Notes under the pieces: generated by a model
What the model was told of the DNA's origin: nothing
The model's database searches: none
What the model saw: the letters and a program-made list of their open reading frames with translations, nothing else
Part shown: one piece after another, positions 28,121-37,772 of the stretch
How the letters are laid out: every line of letters begins with the position of its first letter
How positions within the stretch are numbered: position 1 is the stretch's first letter
Made by a program: the position numbers and the translations under genes
Source of the DNA: Parasphingorhabdus halotolerans
Lineage (GTDB): Bacteria; Pseudomonadota; Alphaproteobacteria; Sphingomonadales; Sphingomonadaceae
NCBI RefSeq assembly: GCF_012516475.1
Contig: NZ_CP051217.1
Coordinates: 2,294,001-2,358,000 of the forward strand
Length of the DNA stretch: 64,000 nucleotides
Direction of reading: 5' to 3'

Positions 28121-29715
28121 GCTTCATTCTCCTGCGCCGCAATCGGTTTGCGCTTGATCAGCGCCGTGATCCGCGCCTTGTCTACCGCGCCGACAGTGAA
28201 ACCGGCCACCGCATAAACGCCTCCGCCAATTACAACCAGCGTGATAAGCGACCACACGCGCGACCATGCATCAGCGGAAAAATTCGGACCAAGCCATTGC
28301 ATGAGCAGCCATAATACGCTCGCCATTATTGCAGTGGCAATCGCTTGCCGGAAAATGCGCGAACCCAGCGCTGCGGTAAAATGGAAATATCCGCGCCGGT
28401 GCAACATAGTATAAAGCAATATGCAGTTGAGCGTTGCAGAGGCCGCTGTTGCTGCGGCCAGACCGACAATCCCGTAACCGGCATACATCACAACATATAT
28501 GTTAAGCCCGATATTCACGATCAAAGATGCAAGCGCTGTATAAACCGGCGTGCGGGTATCGCTGCGCGCGAAAAAACCGGGAACCAGAATTTTGATGATG
28601 ACATAGGCAGGCAGGCCGGCAACCAGCGCGACCACAATATTCGACATAATCGCGCCATCAGCTAGTGTGAATTTTCCGCCGACAAAAAAGGCATTGGTAA
28701 AAGCAGGCGCGCATACGGCTAGCGCGGCAGCGGCGGGCAAGGTCAGTAATGTTGCCATTTCAAAGGCGTCGGTCTGTAGACGCTGTGCCAGCGCTTGATT
28801 GCCCGACTGGATATGGCGGGACAGCATCGGCAGGATCGCCGTGCCCAGCGCAATACCGACTATACCCAGCGGCATCTGGTTCAGCCGGTCGGCCATTTTC
28901 AGCAAAGTCAGTGAACCCTGCGGCAGAGACGTGGCGAAGAACGTATCGACAAACTGGCTGATCTGGTAAATGCCTGCCCCGAATGTGGCGGGCAGGATGA
29001 CAATGCCGAGCCGTTTGACTTCCGGCGTCAGGCGCGGGCGTTTTACCTGCAATTTCACGCCAGCCCGTTTGACCGCCCACCAGAGATAAATAAGCTGGAC
29101 GAGGCCCGAGAGAGCAACAGCAGCGCTTAAAATCTGGACGACTATTACGTCATTATCGCTGCTTCCGCGGGCATAATAACCGATAATAATTCCGCTGATC
29201 AGGGTGAAGTTGAACAAAACCGGCGCTATTGCTCCTGGCGCGAAGCGGGATCGCGCATTAAGCAAGCCTGATAACATCGCCACCAGACTGATGAAAAACA
29301 GATAGGGGAATGTCATCCGGCTAAGGAACACTGCCAGTTCAAATTTACCGGGTTCATTCTGAAATTCGCTGGCGAGGCCGTAAACAATAAGCGGCATTGC
29401 CAGCATGGCGAGCGCCGAAAATCCCAGCAATATCCAGATGAAGATCGACAGCACATCGTCGGCAAATTCCTGCGCGCGTGCTTCGCCGTCTTCATCCTCA
29501 AGACGGCGGCTGTACATCGGGATAAATGCGACCGAAAACGCGCCTTCGGCAAAAAGCCGCCGGAACGTATTGGGTAGCGTGAAGGCAAGTTGATAGGCAT
29601 CCGCTGCCAGCCCCGCGCCCAGAACGCGGGCGAGCAGCATATCACGGACAAAACCGAATATCCGGCTGATGATCGTGAAACCGGCAATCGTGCCGGTGTT
29701 TTTGATCAGGCTCAT
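28117..29715 (-). CDS. murJ: Lipid II flippase MurJ
   Basis: Inner-membrane MOP-superfamily protein that moves lipid II to the periplasmic face for peptidoglycan synthesis. At 532 residues with about fourteen helices it has the usual size. Family-typical parts are GFVRDMLLARVLGAG and FRRLFAEGAFSVAFIPMYSR near the N-terminus. The 3' end overlaps the trpS start. secB lies 24 bases upstream on the same strand, so secB-murJ-trpS is probably one operon. Confidence 0.96.
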   Translation of the reverse strand: MSLIKNTGTIAGFTIISRIFGFVRDMLLARVLGAGLAADAYQLAFTLPNTFRRLFAEGAFSVAFIPMYSRRLEDEDGEARAQEFADDVLSIFIWILLGFSALAMLAMPLIVYGLASEFQNEPGKFELAVFLSRMTFPYLFFISLVAMLSGLLNARSRFAPGAIAPVLFNFTLISGIIIGYYARGSSDNDVIVVQILSAAVALSGLVQLIYLWWAVKRAGVKLQVKRPRLTPEVKRLGIVILPATFGAGIYQISQFVDTFFATSLPQGSLTLLKMADRLNQMPLGIVGIALGTAILPMLSRHIQSGNQALAQRLQTDAFEMATLLTLPAAAALAVCAPAFTNAFFVGGKFTLADGAIMSNIVVALVAGLPAYVIIKILVPGFFARSDTRTPVYTALASLIVNIGLNIYVVMYAGYGIVGLAAATAASATLNCILLYTMLHRRGYFHFTAALGSRIFRQAIATAIMASVLWLLMQWLGPNFSADAWSRVWSLITLVVIGGGVYAVAGFTVGAVDKARITALIKRKPIAAQENEA

Positions 29716-29739
29716 CTCAGGCCCTCAAACGTGTTTCGC

Positions 29740-30258
29740 TTACGCGTTACCAACCGGTTGATCTCCGGCTTCTGTCGCAGCTGCCGCTTGCGCTTCACGC
29801 TGCTGCATATAGAGCGCGGTGAAATCAATCGGCTCCAGCATCAGCGGCTGGAAACCGGCATCGCGCACGGCATCTGAAATTATCGCGCGGGCAAACGGGA
29901 ATAACAGTCGCGGCGCTTCTGCAAAAAGAAACGGATGGGCTTGATCTTCAGACACGTTGCGCATCCCGAACAGGCCGCAATAGAGAAGCTCGACCGAGAA
30001 GGCGACGCCTTGCTCAGCTTCTGCTTTCACTTCGATCTTGAGTTCCACTTCGTGGACCTCATCCGATATTGGCGATGATCCGATATTAAATTGCACATCA
30101 ATCTGTGGCTGCGCTTCCCACTGATAGACATCGGGCGCATTGGGGTTTTCAACCGACAGATCCTTCACATATTGTGAAATCACGCCAATTTGCGGTGCTG
30201 TATCCGCGCCATTTACCGCTGGATCAGGAGTGGTGATATTGCCGTTTTCTTCAGCCAT
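29740..30258 (-). CDS. secB: Protein-export chaperone SecB
   Basis: Tetrameric cytoplasmic chaperone that keeps precursor proteins unfolded and passes them to SecA. The 172-residue protein shows QYVKDLSVENPNAP near the N-terminus and APRLLFPFARAIISDAVRDA in the C-terminal half, both typical. It is divergent from the Tim44-domain gene. The 284-base gap between them must carry both promoters, but none is clear enough to assign. Confidence 0.96.
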   Translation of the reverse strand: MAEENGNITTPDPAVNGADTAPQIGVISQYVKDLSVENPNAPDVYQWEAQPQIDVQFNIGSSPISDEVHEVELKIEVKAEAEQGVAFSVELLYCGLFGMRNVSEDQAHPFLFAEAPRLLFPFARAIISDAVRDAGFQPLMLEPIDFTALYMQQREAQAAAATEAGDQPVGNA

Positions 30259-30542
30259 GTAATAAGTCCCTATTTTCTAAACTCGATTACGAGCCTCGTT
30301 TTTTCGGAGTCCGTCTGGAAATTCTGCCAAATACTTCTGCAAGCGCCCGTTTTGCAGCGCGACTAGCAGGGCTTTGTGGGTAGAGCAATGCCTGTCGGTA
30401 TATGATCTCAAGAACAGCTTTGTCAGCCTGGGTTCACAGTTTAGACCATAGCACAATGGCTTGTATCCGTCATATTGAAGACCGATGGATGAAAGCTATT
30501 TGAAAAGCGGCGGTTTACCGCCTATGTAGTGCGTACGATTTA

Positions 30543-31223
30543 ATGATTGGAATGAATGTGACAGTCGAAATTATAGTGTTGGCGATGGTAGCGGCCTTTC
30601 TGGGACTGCGCCTCTATTCCGTGCTCGGCAAGCGCACAGGGCACGAGCAGGAGCATACGCCGCGTAGCATAGAGCCAAAAGCAAATGACCGGCGTCCGTT
30701 GGAAGATGCCAAGCCGCATGTGCCCGATATTGCGCCTGCACCGTCGGCAAAACCGGTGATGGTTTATGAATCCGGAGCCGAATCAGGCATGCGCGATATA
30801 TTGGCAGCAGACCGCAATTTTGATGTCGGTCGTTTTGTTGAAGGCGCGAAAGCGGCTTACGGCATGATTCTGGAAGCCTTCTGGAAGGGTGATCGCGACG
30901 AACTGAAAATCCTTTGCGACGATGATATTTATGCCAGTTTTGATGCAGCCATTTCGGATCGCGATGCCAAAGGCGAAGTTCTCGAAAACCGTCTGGTGCG
31001 GATTGAGGATGCGCGTATTTCTGAGGCCGAGATGGAAGGACGCACAGCGCGTATCACCGTGCGTTTTGATGCTGATATTGCCTCCGTCGTAAAAGACAAA
31101 GACGGTACGCTGATTGGCGGATCATTGTCCGATGCTGTTGAAACGCATGATGTGTGGACTTTCAGCCGCGATCTTTCCAGCTCTGATCCTAACTGGGTTC
31201 TCGACGAAACCGATGAAGCCTGA
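30543..31223 (+). CDS. Tim44 domain-containing protein
   Basis: Membrane-anchored protein of 226 residues with a single N-terminal helix (VEIIVLAMVAAFLGLRLYSVL), a charged linker, and a Tim44-like domain (FVEGAKAAYGMILEAFWKGD onward to the end). The mitochondrial homologue links the import motor to the membrane; the bacterial role is not established. An ATG at 30552 is an alternative start. It stands at the head of a Tim44-mltA-smr unit, opposite secB. Confidence 0.9.
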   Translation: MIGMNVTVEIIVLAMVAAFLGLRLYSVLGKRTGHEQEHTPRSIEPKANDRRPLEDAKPHVPDIAPAPSAKPVMVYESGAESGMRDILAADRNFDVGRFVEGAKAAYGMILEAFWKGDRDELKILCDDDIYASFDAAISDRDAKGEVLENRLVRIEDARISEAEMEGRTARITVRFDADIASVVKDKDGTLIGGSLSDAVETHDVWTFSRDLSSSDPNWVLDETDEA

Positions 31224-31248
31224 TTTTCTAGGCTGGGGCAAACAAATC

Positions 31249-32553
31249 ATGAAAACGGGAAGCCTTCTGGGCGCGGTTGCGCTGATTAGTGCCTGTTCTT
31301 TTTCGGTGATCCCTGAAGGCGCAGCGCGGGGTGCATCAGACCAAGTTTCCGATCAACACTCCGGCCAACAACTGGGCGAGTGGACGCAAGGGATTAGTGA
31401 TCTAGATCAACCCCAGTCCACAATAAATGTAAACCCGGCCAAGGCGATCAAGCCGGTCGCAAGTGATCAGCTGGTAAAAATTGGTGGCAACGAAACCCGC
31501 GCTGTTGGTGTCGGCATTGCGCTTGGCCCGGACATTGGCGCTCTTGGCATTGATGCGGCCCGCGCTTCCGGGGCGCTCAAGTCTTTTCGCACGAGCTGTT
31601 CGTCCTTGGCTCGCCGGGAAGACAATAGCGGCCTGACCCAGGGACAGGATTGGCAACAATCTTGTGACGCGGCCAAGGCTTGGCCGGAAAATGACGCAAA
31701 CCGGTTTTTCGAAAGCTATTTCGAAGCGGTCCAGATTGGTGATGGCAAGGCCTTCGCTACGGGATATTTCGAACCTGAAATCAAAGGCTCGCGAGTGCGC
31801 AATGGCAGATACCAGGTTCCGGTTTATCGCCGTCCGACTAATCTTCTGGATGTGGATCTGGGGCTGTTTTCTGAAGAGCTGAAAGACAAGAAAATTCGTG
31901 GCAAGATTGACGGAACGAAGTTGGTCCCGTTCGAAGATCGCGGTCAGATCGATGACGGCGCGCTCGCGGGCCAGGGTCTCGAGATTGCCTGGGTCGAGGA
32001 CTATATCGATTTTTTCGTGCTCCAGATCCAAGGGTCTGGACGATTGGCATTGCCCGATGGTTCGGTGATGCGCATTGGCTACGCGAGCCAAAACGGTCGT
32101 GATTATACCGGTATCGGCAAGCTGATGCGCGAGCGCGGATTGCTCGCCGATGGCAAGACCAACATGCAGGGTATTGTCGAATGGCTGCGCGCCAATCCGC
32201 AAGAGGGCATGAAGATCATGCGCGAGAACAAGAGCTATGTCTTTTTCAATGAACTGACCGGTCCCGGCCCCTTGGGCGCTATGGGCCATCCGGTTGTAGG
32301 ACGCGTTTCGGTGGCAGCAGACCGGCAATTCGTGCCGCTGGGAGCGCCAGTTTTCCTCAATATGGAGCATGATATTGCCGACGGACTCTGGGTCGCGCAA
32401 GATACTGGCGGTGCAATCAAGGGTTCTAACCGGTTTGATACATTCTGGGGCGCGGGGGAAGAAGCCGCGCGCATAGCAGGCGGTATGTCGTCCCGTGGGC
32501 AGGCGCTGATTTTCTTGCCTAAAGGTACGTTCGCCAGATTGACCGGGCGGTAG
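31249..32553 (+). CDS. mltA: Membrane-bound lytic murein transglycosylase A
   Basis: Outer-membrane lipoprotein that cleaves peptidoglycan glycan strands to 1,6-anhydro ends. The ATG at 31249 gives a lipoprotein signal (MKTGSLLGAVALISAC). The MltA domain contains GYFEPEIKGS and VPVYRRP, and the C-terminal 3D domain ends with the Asp-rich QDTGGAIKGSNRFDTFWG. The 434-residue length is normal. An ATG at 31213 would overlap the Tim44 gene by 11 bases and is possible. Confidence 0.94.
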   Translation: MKTGSLLGAVALISACSFSVIPEGAARGASDQVSDQHSGQQLGEWTQGISDLDQPQSTINVNPAKAIKPVASDQLVKIGGNETRAVGVGIALGPDIGALGIDAARASGALKSFRTSCSSLARREDNSGLTQGQDWQQSCDAAKAWPENDANRFFESYFEAVQIGDGKAFATGYFEPEIKGSRVRNGRYQVPVYRRPTNLLDVDLGLFSEELKDKKIRGKIDGTKLVPFEDRGQIDDGALAGQGLEIAWVEDYIDFFVLQIQGSGRLALPDGSVMRIGYASQNGRDYTGIGKLMRERGLLADGKTNMQGIVEWLRANPQEGMKIMRENKSYVFFNELTGPGPLGAMGHPVVGRVSVAADRQFVPLGAPVFLNMEHDIADGLWVAQDTGGAIKGSNRFDTFWGAGEEAARIAGGMSSRGQALIFLPKGTFARLTGR

Positions 32554-32558
32554 TCCCT

Positions 32559-33119
32559 ATGTCTGACCGGCCGCTTACCGCCGGAGAAAAGGCGCTTTGG
32601 CAGAAGTTTATCGAATCGGTAAAACCGCTGGATCAGACGCGGGTCAGCCGGGTGAAATCCTTGCCCGTCGCGAAAAAATTGCGTGTTGTTTCTGGGCCGA
32701 TCACCGCGCAGACATTTGGCGTCAAGCCATCAGCTGCCATTCCGCTAAAAGACCAGGTTCCAGTGCCGACGAAACATGGTCTTGATGGTCATTGGGAGCG
32801 CCGCTTGACCAAGGGCGTTGTGCAGCCGGAGGTTACAATCGATCTGCATGGTTATACGCTGACCACCGCCCATGGCCGACTGGATAGCGCGCTCGAACTT
32901 TCTATTGCGGCAGGCCATCGCGCAATTTTGCTGATTACCGGCAAAGAACGCAGCGCGGATGAACGGCGGCGTGATGGCGGACGGGGCGCTATCCGGGCAG
33001 CGATTGCCGACTGGCTGGCAGCTTCCCGGCACGCGTCTCATATTGCCACGGTCAGAAATGCGCATCCCAGACACGGCGGGTCCGGCGCGCTTTATATTAT
33101 CTTGCGGCGGCGGCGCTAA
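32559..33119 (+). CDS. Smr/MutS2-domain protein
   Basis: Protein of 186 residues with a C-terminal Smr domain, usually a nuclease or nucleic-acid-binding fold. It shows IDLHGYTLTTAHGRLDSAL, ILLITGKER and HGGSGALYIILRRRR. The N-terminal 85 residues are basic and disordered-looking. It begins five bases after mltA. The 3' end overlaps the convergent dapE by four bases. Confidence 0.92.
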   Translation: MSDRPLTAGEKALWQKFIESVKPLDQTRVSRVKSLPVAKKLRVVSGPITAQTFGVKPSAAIPLKDQVPVPTKHGLDGHWERRLTKGVVQPEVTIDLHGYTLTTAHGRLDSALELSIAAGHRAILLITGKERSADERRRDGGRGAIRAAIADWLAASRHASHIATVRNAHPRHGGSGALYIILRRRR

Positions 33120-34243
33120 GCAAGCGCCCGTTCGACAACCAGCGTATAAATTTTCGCAAGCTGCTCCAGATCATCCAGCGCTACTGCTTCGTCCAGCTTG
33201 TGCATGGTTGCGTTGCACAGGCCAAATTCCACCACGGGCACGATCTTCGAAAGGAACCGAGCATCTGATGTGCCGCCGCTGGTCGATAACTCGGTGTTCA
33301 AACCTGTCACCTCTTTAATAGCATCTGCGATCAAACCGGATAACTCGCCTGGCGGCGTGAGAAAAGGCTCCCCTGATATTACTGGCCGTAGTTCGCCGCC
33401 GTGCTTTTCAACTATTGCGCGGATATGATCGCTCAGGCTGGCACCCGAATGCTGATCGTTAAACCGGATCGAAAGCCGCCCCTCCGCTTTTGCGGGAATC
33501 ACATTATGCGCCGGATTGCCGACGTACAGATCGGTAAACTCGATGTTGCTGGGCTGGAACCAGTCGGTGCCTTCGTCCAGCTGGATCGCCTCGATTTCGG
33601 TTAATATTCTACCCAATTTGGTGATCGGATTGTCCGAAAGATGGGGATAGGCGACATGGCCCTGTGTACCGTTCACGGTCACCCACATGTTGACCGAGCC
33701 ACGCCGCCCGATTTTGATCATATCGCCGAGCCGGTTGACGGACGTTGGCTCGCCAACCAGACAAAGATCCGGTGTGATGTTTTGAGCCTCCATATATTCC
33801 ATCAGCGCCACCGTTCCAAAGCGCGCCGGACCTTCTTCATCGCCGGTAATGATCAGGCTGATCGTGCCAAGATCGGCGGGCAGGCTATGTAAAGCGCTCA
33901 CAAAAGCAGCAATACTGCCCTTCATATCCACCGCGCCGCGCCCGTATAGCAAATCGCCGCGAACCTCCGGAACAAAGGGGTCGGTTTCCCAGCCTTCACC
34001 GGGAGGGACGACATCAAGATGACCCGCGAATGAAAAATGACGTGAACCATGGGCACCCTTGCGGAGTGCAAACAGGTTTTCCACCGGCCCATCAGGCGCT
34101 TCTCCGGCAATGAAGCGATGTACATCGAAACCAAGCGGTTCGAGCATGGCTTCCATCTCGTCAAACACGCTGCCGGCAGCGGGAGTGATGCTCGGATGGG
34201 AGATCAGGCGTTTCGCCAAATCAAGCGCATTATTGCCGGTCAT
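33116..34243 (-). CDS. dapE: Succinyl-diaminopimelate desuccinylase
   Basis: Zinc peptidase-fold enzyme (M20) of lysine and meso-diaminopimelate synthesis; it removes succinate from N-succinyl-LL-DAP. It shows FAGHLDVVPPGEGW (metal His and Asp), GRGAVDMKGSIAAFV, and TGDEEGPARFGT with the catalytic Glu. The C-terminal STSGGTSDARF is typical for DapE. The 375-residue length is normal. It is convergent with the Smr gene. Confidence 0.96.
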   Translation of the reverse strand: MTGNNALDLAKRLISHPSITPAAGSVFDEMEAMLEPLGFDVHRFIAGEAPDGPVENLFALRKGAHGSRHFSFAGHLDVVPPGEGWETDPFVPEVRGDLLYGRGAVDMKGSIAAFVSALHSLPADLGTISLIITGDEEGPARFGTVALMEYMEAQNITPDLCLVGEPTSVNRLGDMIKIGRRGSVNMWVTVNGTQGHVAYPHLSDNPITKLGRILTEIEAIQLDEGTDWFQPSNIEFTDLYVGNPAHNVIPAKAEGRLSIRFNDQHSGASLSDHIRAIVEKHGGELRPVISGEPFLTPPGELSGLIADAIKEVTGLNTELSTSGGTSDARFLSKIVPVVEFGLCNATMHKLDEAVALDDLEQLAKIYTLVVERALA

Positions 34244-34251
34244 ATATCCGT

Positions 34252-34923
34252 TTAACCCTTAACCGTTTCCGGCGTTTCCAACCGTTCAATCACCCATGGC
34301 TCGTCTTCTGCAGACTCCATCCAGGTTTCAATCCACTCATGCTCCAATATGGTCTGCATGTAGCTTTGCGCGAATCCGGGGACTTGAAAGCCATAAGTCA
34401 AAAAGCGCGAAACCACAGGCGCGTACATGATATCGACAGCACCGAACGTTCCGAATAAAAACGGTCCACCGCTGCCAAAGCGTGCGCGGGCTTCTGCCCA
34501 GAGACGCAAAATCCGGTCGGCATCCTGAACCACTTCGGGCGAGAATTGCAGACCTTCATATTTCTTGCGGGTGTTCATCGGGCATTGTTTGCGCAGCGCC
34601 ATGTAGCTGCTGTGCATTTCAGCCGCCATCGAGCGGGCCATGCCACGCGCTGTTTCGTCTTTCGGCCAAAACCGGTCACGGTGGGTTTTATCTGCCAGCC
34701 AGTCGATAATCGCGAGGCTGTCCCAAATCACCGTTTCGCCGTCCCACAGGATCGGCACTTTGCCGCCCGAGGGCGCAAAATTTTCCGAAGTCCGAATATC
34801 ATCCCAATCTTCCCCAAAGAGAGGAACCGTGAGCTCTTCAAAATGCAGCCCTGATTGCTTGCAAGCGAGCCATCCGCGCATGGACCAGCTGGAATAGGCC
34901 TTGTTTCCGATTATCAGTTTCAT
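34252..34923 (-). CDS. Glutathione S-transferase family protein
   Basis: Soluble GST of 223 residues. The N-terminal thioredoxin-like domain begins MKLIIGNKAYSSWSMRGWLA, with the catalytic Ser/Cys region at SSWSMR, and contains GGKVPILWDGETVIWDSLAI. The C-terminal helical domain follows. The substrate is unknown. It lies between dapE and engB on the same strand. Confidence 0.92.
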   Translation of the reverse strand: MKLIIGNKAYSSWSMRGWLACKQSGLHFEELTVPLFGEDWDDIRTSENFAPSGGKVPILWDGETVIWDSLAIIDWLADKTHRDRFWPKDETARGMARSMAAEMHSSYMALRKQCPMNTRKKYEGLQFSPEVVQDADRILRLWAEARARFGSGGPFLFGTFGAVDIMYAPVVSRFLTYGFQVPGFAQSYMQTILEHEWIETWMESAEDEPWVIERLETPETVKG

Positions 34924-34972
34924 TGCGGCATATTAGCCGTACGTTTCCAGCGAAGTCGAGAAACAAATGCAG

Positions 34973-35596
34973 TCAGAGTTGCACGGCATCCAGAACCGCC
35001 ATCCGCAACGCATCAATGCCATCCTTTTTCTCCGATGAAGTGATGATCATCTCGGGATGTGCTGCTGGATGTTTCTTCGCAATCTCGGCTACTTGCGCTA
35101 CAGTGGCAGCAAGCGCTTCCTGCTTCACCTTGTCGGCCTTGGTCATCACAATGTGATAGCTCACCGCTGCCTTGTCGAGCATCTCCATGATTTCTTCGTC
35201 GACCGGCTTAATCCCGTGACGAGAATCTATCAATACGAAGACACGCTTCAGAACTGCCCGTCCGCGCAGATAGTCATTGATCAGGTAACGCCATTTCTGG
35301 ACGACTTTTGGCGGGGCTTTGGCAAAGCCGTAGCCTGGCATGTCGCAAATCCGGAAGATCAGCGGATCACCAACATCAAAAAAGTTGAGCTCTTGCGTGC
35401 GCCCGGGCGTGTTCGACGTGCGCGCGAGTCCATTGCGATTGGTGAGCGCGTTGATCAGCGATGATTTGCCGACATTGGACCGGCCTGCAAAGGCTATTTC
35501 CGGTGCCTTGGCAGGTGGCAGGAACTGCAACTGCGGCGCGCTTTTCAAAAATGAAATAGGCCCGGAGAATATTTTAGGATGGAGTGGATTGGTCAC
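34973..35596 (-). CDS. engB: Ribosome biogenesis GTPase YihA/YsxC/EngB
   Basis: GTPase needed for assembly of the large ribosomal subunit, 207 residues. The P-loop is [10 protein letters not shown], switch I lies near [11 protein letters not shown]3 is DMPGYG, and G4 is TKAD. The length is normal. It lies downstream of yidC on the same strand, separated by a short imperfect inverted repeat. Confidence 0.96.
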   Translation of the reverse strand: MTNPLHPKIFSGPISFLKSAPQLQFLPPAKAPEIAFAGRSNVGKSSLINALTNRNGLARTSNTPGRTQELNFFDVGDPLIFRICDMPGYGFAKAPPKVVQKWRYLINDYLRGRAVLKRVFVLIDSRHGIKPVDEEIMEMLDKAAVSYHIVMTKADKVKQEALAATVAQVAEIAKKHPAAHPEMIITSSEKKDGIDALRMAVLDAVQL

Positions 35597-35603
35597 GACA
35601 GCC

Positions 35604-35660
35604 CGTCATCCTGTAAGTGTCTCAGGATTCCAGGAGATTCTGAAACAGGTTCAGCACAAC
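35604..35660. repeat. Degenerate intergenic inverted repeat, CTGAAC family
   Basis: The left arm is CGTCATCCTGTAAGTGTCTC followed by AGGATTCC. The right arm, GATTCTGAAACAGGTTCAGC, reads as a decayed inverted copy of the same consensus as the element at 6460-6550. It lies between yidC and engB. Confidence 0.55.
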
Positions 35661-35685
35661 AAGATATGCAGGTTGATTTCACATC

Positions 35686-37500
35686 CTAGCCTTTAGCTTC
35701 GGCTTCTTTTGCCTTGGCCTTTTCCTCGGCATCCTTCGCCATTTGCTCTTTCAGCTGCGGGTGACGCGAATAGAGCCACTTTTGCTGCACGATGGTGAGC
35801 ACATTGGAGACCGTCCAGTAGAGCTGCAAGCCTGCGGCAAATGGTGCCATGATGAACACCAGAATCCACGGCATGAAGCTGAAAATCTTCTGCTGCATCG
35901 GGTCCATCTGCTGTGGGTTGAGCTTGAACTGGTAATGCATGGTAATACCCATCAGGATCGGCAGAATGCCAACTGCTAGAAAGGCCGGGGGATCGAAAGG
36001 AATCAGCCCAAACAAATTAACAGGTGTGAGCGGATCGGGCGCGGATAAATCCTTGATCCACAGCGTGAATGGTTCGTGGCGCATTTCGATGGAGAGCATC
36101 AGCACCTTATAAAGCGCGAAAAAAATCGGGATCTGCAGGAAGATCGGCAGGCAGCCCGCGAGCGGATTGACCTTCTCGTCCTTGTACAGCTTCATGATTT
36201 CCTGCTGCTGCTTTTGTTTGTCCTCTTTGTGCTTTTCCTGAATTTTCTTCATTTTTGGCTGTACTGCGCGCATCTGCGCCATCGATGCAAATTGCTTCTG
36301 CGCAATCGGGAACATGATGCCGCGCACGATGAATGTCATAATGATAATCGCGACGCCGAAATTTCCGACCATTTCGAATAACCAGTGCAGCAGATAGAAA
36401 AGCGGCTTTTCAAACCAGTAAAACCAGCCCCAGTCGATCGCGCGATCGAGCAGGGTGATGTTGTATTTCTCCTTGTAGGTATCGAGCAGCACCGTTTCCT
36501 TGGCGCCGGCGAATAGCCGCGTAGTGGTTTTCAACACCTTGCCGGGAGCGATAATTTGCGCGCTATCGCGGGAAATCTGCGCCTGAAACAGGTCGCCGTT
36601 GCCACTGCGGAATTTTGCATCAATCTTGCCGCTACCGGTCGGAATCAGAGCGCCGAGCCAGTATTTATCGGTAAAGCCTATCCAGCCTTTGGTACCGTTA
36701 AAATCGGCTCCTTTGCTCCCCGCTTCCATTACATCATCATAGTCCCAGTCGTAATTAGCCGTACCTTCAAACACGCCAACCGGGCCGATATGAATGGTCC
36801 AGGTACTCTTTTCAGCTGGAAGAACATTATCCAGATCACGCGTCCGGCTAAGCAATCCATATGGATTGAGCGCAATAGGGCTTGCACCGCGATTAATGAC
36901 GCTTTGTTCCGCAGTAACGAGATAATTTTCGTCTATGGAATAGGTGATCGCAAAATTTTGTCCGTTGTCATTGGCCCAGCTCAAAGTCACCGGATTGCCC
37001 GGCGAGAGCTTGGCCTTGTCGGCTGTCCATATCGTGCTGTCGTCAGGAAGCTTAACACCCTCGCCAGCCCAACCAAAGCGATTGAAATAGGCATCTTTAG
37101 TCCCGGAAGGCGCAAACAGGCGCACTGGCGCGCTGTCTTTGGAAAGATCAATCGTGTGATCCGTTAGGGTCAAATCATCAATTTTTGCGCCGGCAAGATT
37201 GATCGATCCCTTGAGACGCGGTGTTTCAATTGCGATCCGCGGACTTTCCGGCAATGCAGCCGCAACCGAACGGAGCTTTCCAACCTGCGTTGTTGCCGCA
37301 ACATCTGCGCCAACTTGTGGAGTCGTGGAAACATTCGGAGTGCCTGCGTCTGACTGATCATTGCCAGAAGCATTTGCCGCCTCAACCGTCTCGTTCTTGT
37401 TTGCCATGTCCGGGAAAAAAGTTTCCATCAGCATCGGCCAGCCGAACAATATGATACCGGTGAGCAGCACCGCCATGATGATATTACGCTTGTCGTCCAC
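35686..37500 (-). CDS. yidC: Membrane protein insertase YidC
   Basis: Inner-membrane insertase that places membrane proteins either with SecYEG or alone. The 604-residue protein has an N-terminal helix (IIMAVLLTGIILFGWPMLMETFF), a large periplasmic beta domain, and the conserved insertase core with PIAQKQFASMAQMRAVQPKM, AGCLPIFLQIPIFFALYKVL and the final helices. The C-terminus is basic and charged. It follows yidD and rnpA, the standard order downstream of rpmH. Confidence 0.96.
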   Translation of the reverse strand: MDDKRNIIMAVLLTGIILFGWPMLMETFFPDMANKNETVEAANASGNDQSDAGTPNVSTTPQVGADVAATTQVGKLRSVAAALPESPRIAIETPRLKGSINLAGAKIDDLTLTDHTIDLSKDSAPVRLFAPSGTKDAYFNRFGWAGEGVKLPDDSTIWTADKAKLSPGNPVTLSWANDNGQNFAITYSIDENYLVTAEQSVINRGASPIALNPYGLLSRTRDLDNVLPAEKSTWTIHIGPVGVFEGTANYDWDYDDVMEAGSKGADFNGTKGWIGFTDKYWLGALIPTGSGKIDAKFRSGNGDLFQAQISRDSAQIIAPGKVLKTTTRLFAGAKETVLLDTYKEKYNITLLDRAIDWGWFYWFEKPLFYLLHWLFEMVGNFGVAIIIMTFIVRGIMFPIAQKQFASMAQMRAVQPKMKKIQEKHKEDKQKQQQEIMKLYKDEKVNPLAGCLPIFLQIPIFFALYKVLMLSIEMRHEPFTLWIKDLSAPDPLTPVNLFGLIPFDPPAFLAVGILPILMGITMHYQFKLNPQQMDPMQQKIFSFMPWILVFIMAPFAAGLQLYWTVSNVLTIVQQKWLYSRHPQLKEQMAKDAEEKAKAKEAEAKG

Positions 37501-37554
37501 TATATTGTCCTGTTTTTCGGTATCACTGTCAGATAAGACGGGTGTATTAGTTGT

Positions 37555-37767
37555 TCAAGGCACCGGATCATATCCGCTGCCGCCCCAAGGATGGCAGCGC
37601 AATAGCCGTTTCATGCCCAACCAGCCACCTTTAATTGCGCCATGTTTTTCTATCGCTTCGATGGTGTAAGCCGAACAGGTCGGGGCATAACGGCAGGTTG
37701 GGGGCAAAATGCGCGAGGGGCCCCACTGCCAGCACCGTACAATGAAAATGAAAATGGCTTTGAGCAT
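37555..37767 (-). CDS. yidD: Membrane protein insertion efficiency factor YidD
   Basis: Small amphipathic protein of 70 residues thought to help YidC-dependent insertion. The family core is present: [40 protein letters not shown]. The ATG at 37767 overlaps or abuts the true end of rnpA once the rnpA frameshift is repaired (its stop is at 37773). Confidence 0.94.
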   Translation of the reverse strand: MLKAIFIFIVRCWQWGPSRILPPTCRYAPTCSAYTIEAIEKHGAIKGGWLGMKRLLRCHPWGGSGYDPVP

Positions 37768-37772
37768 CCGAT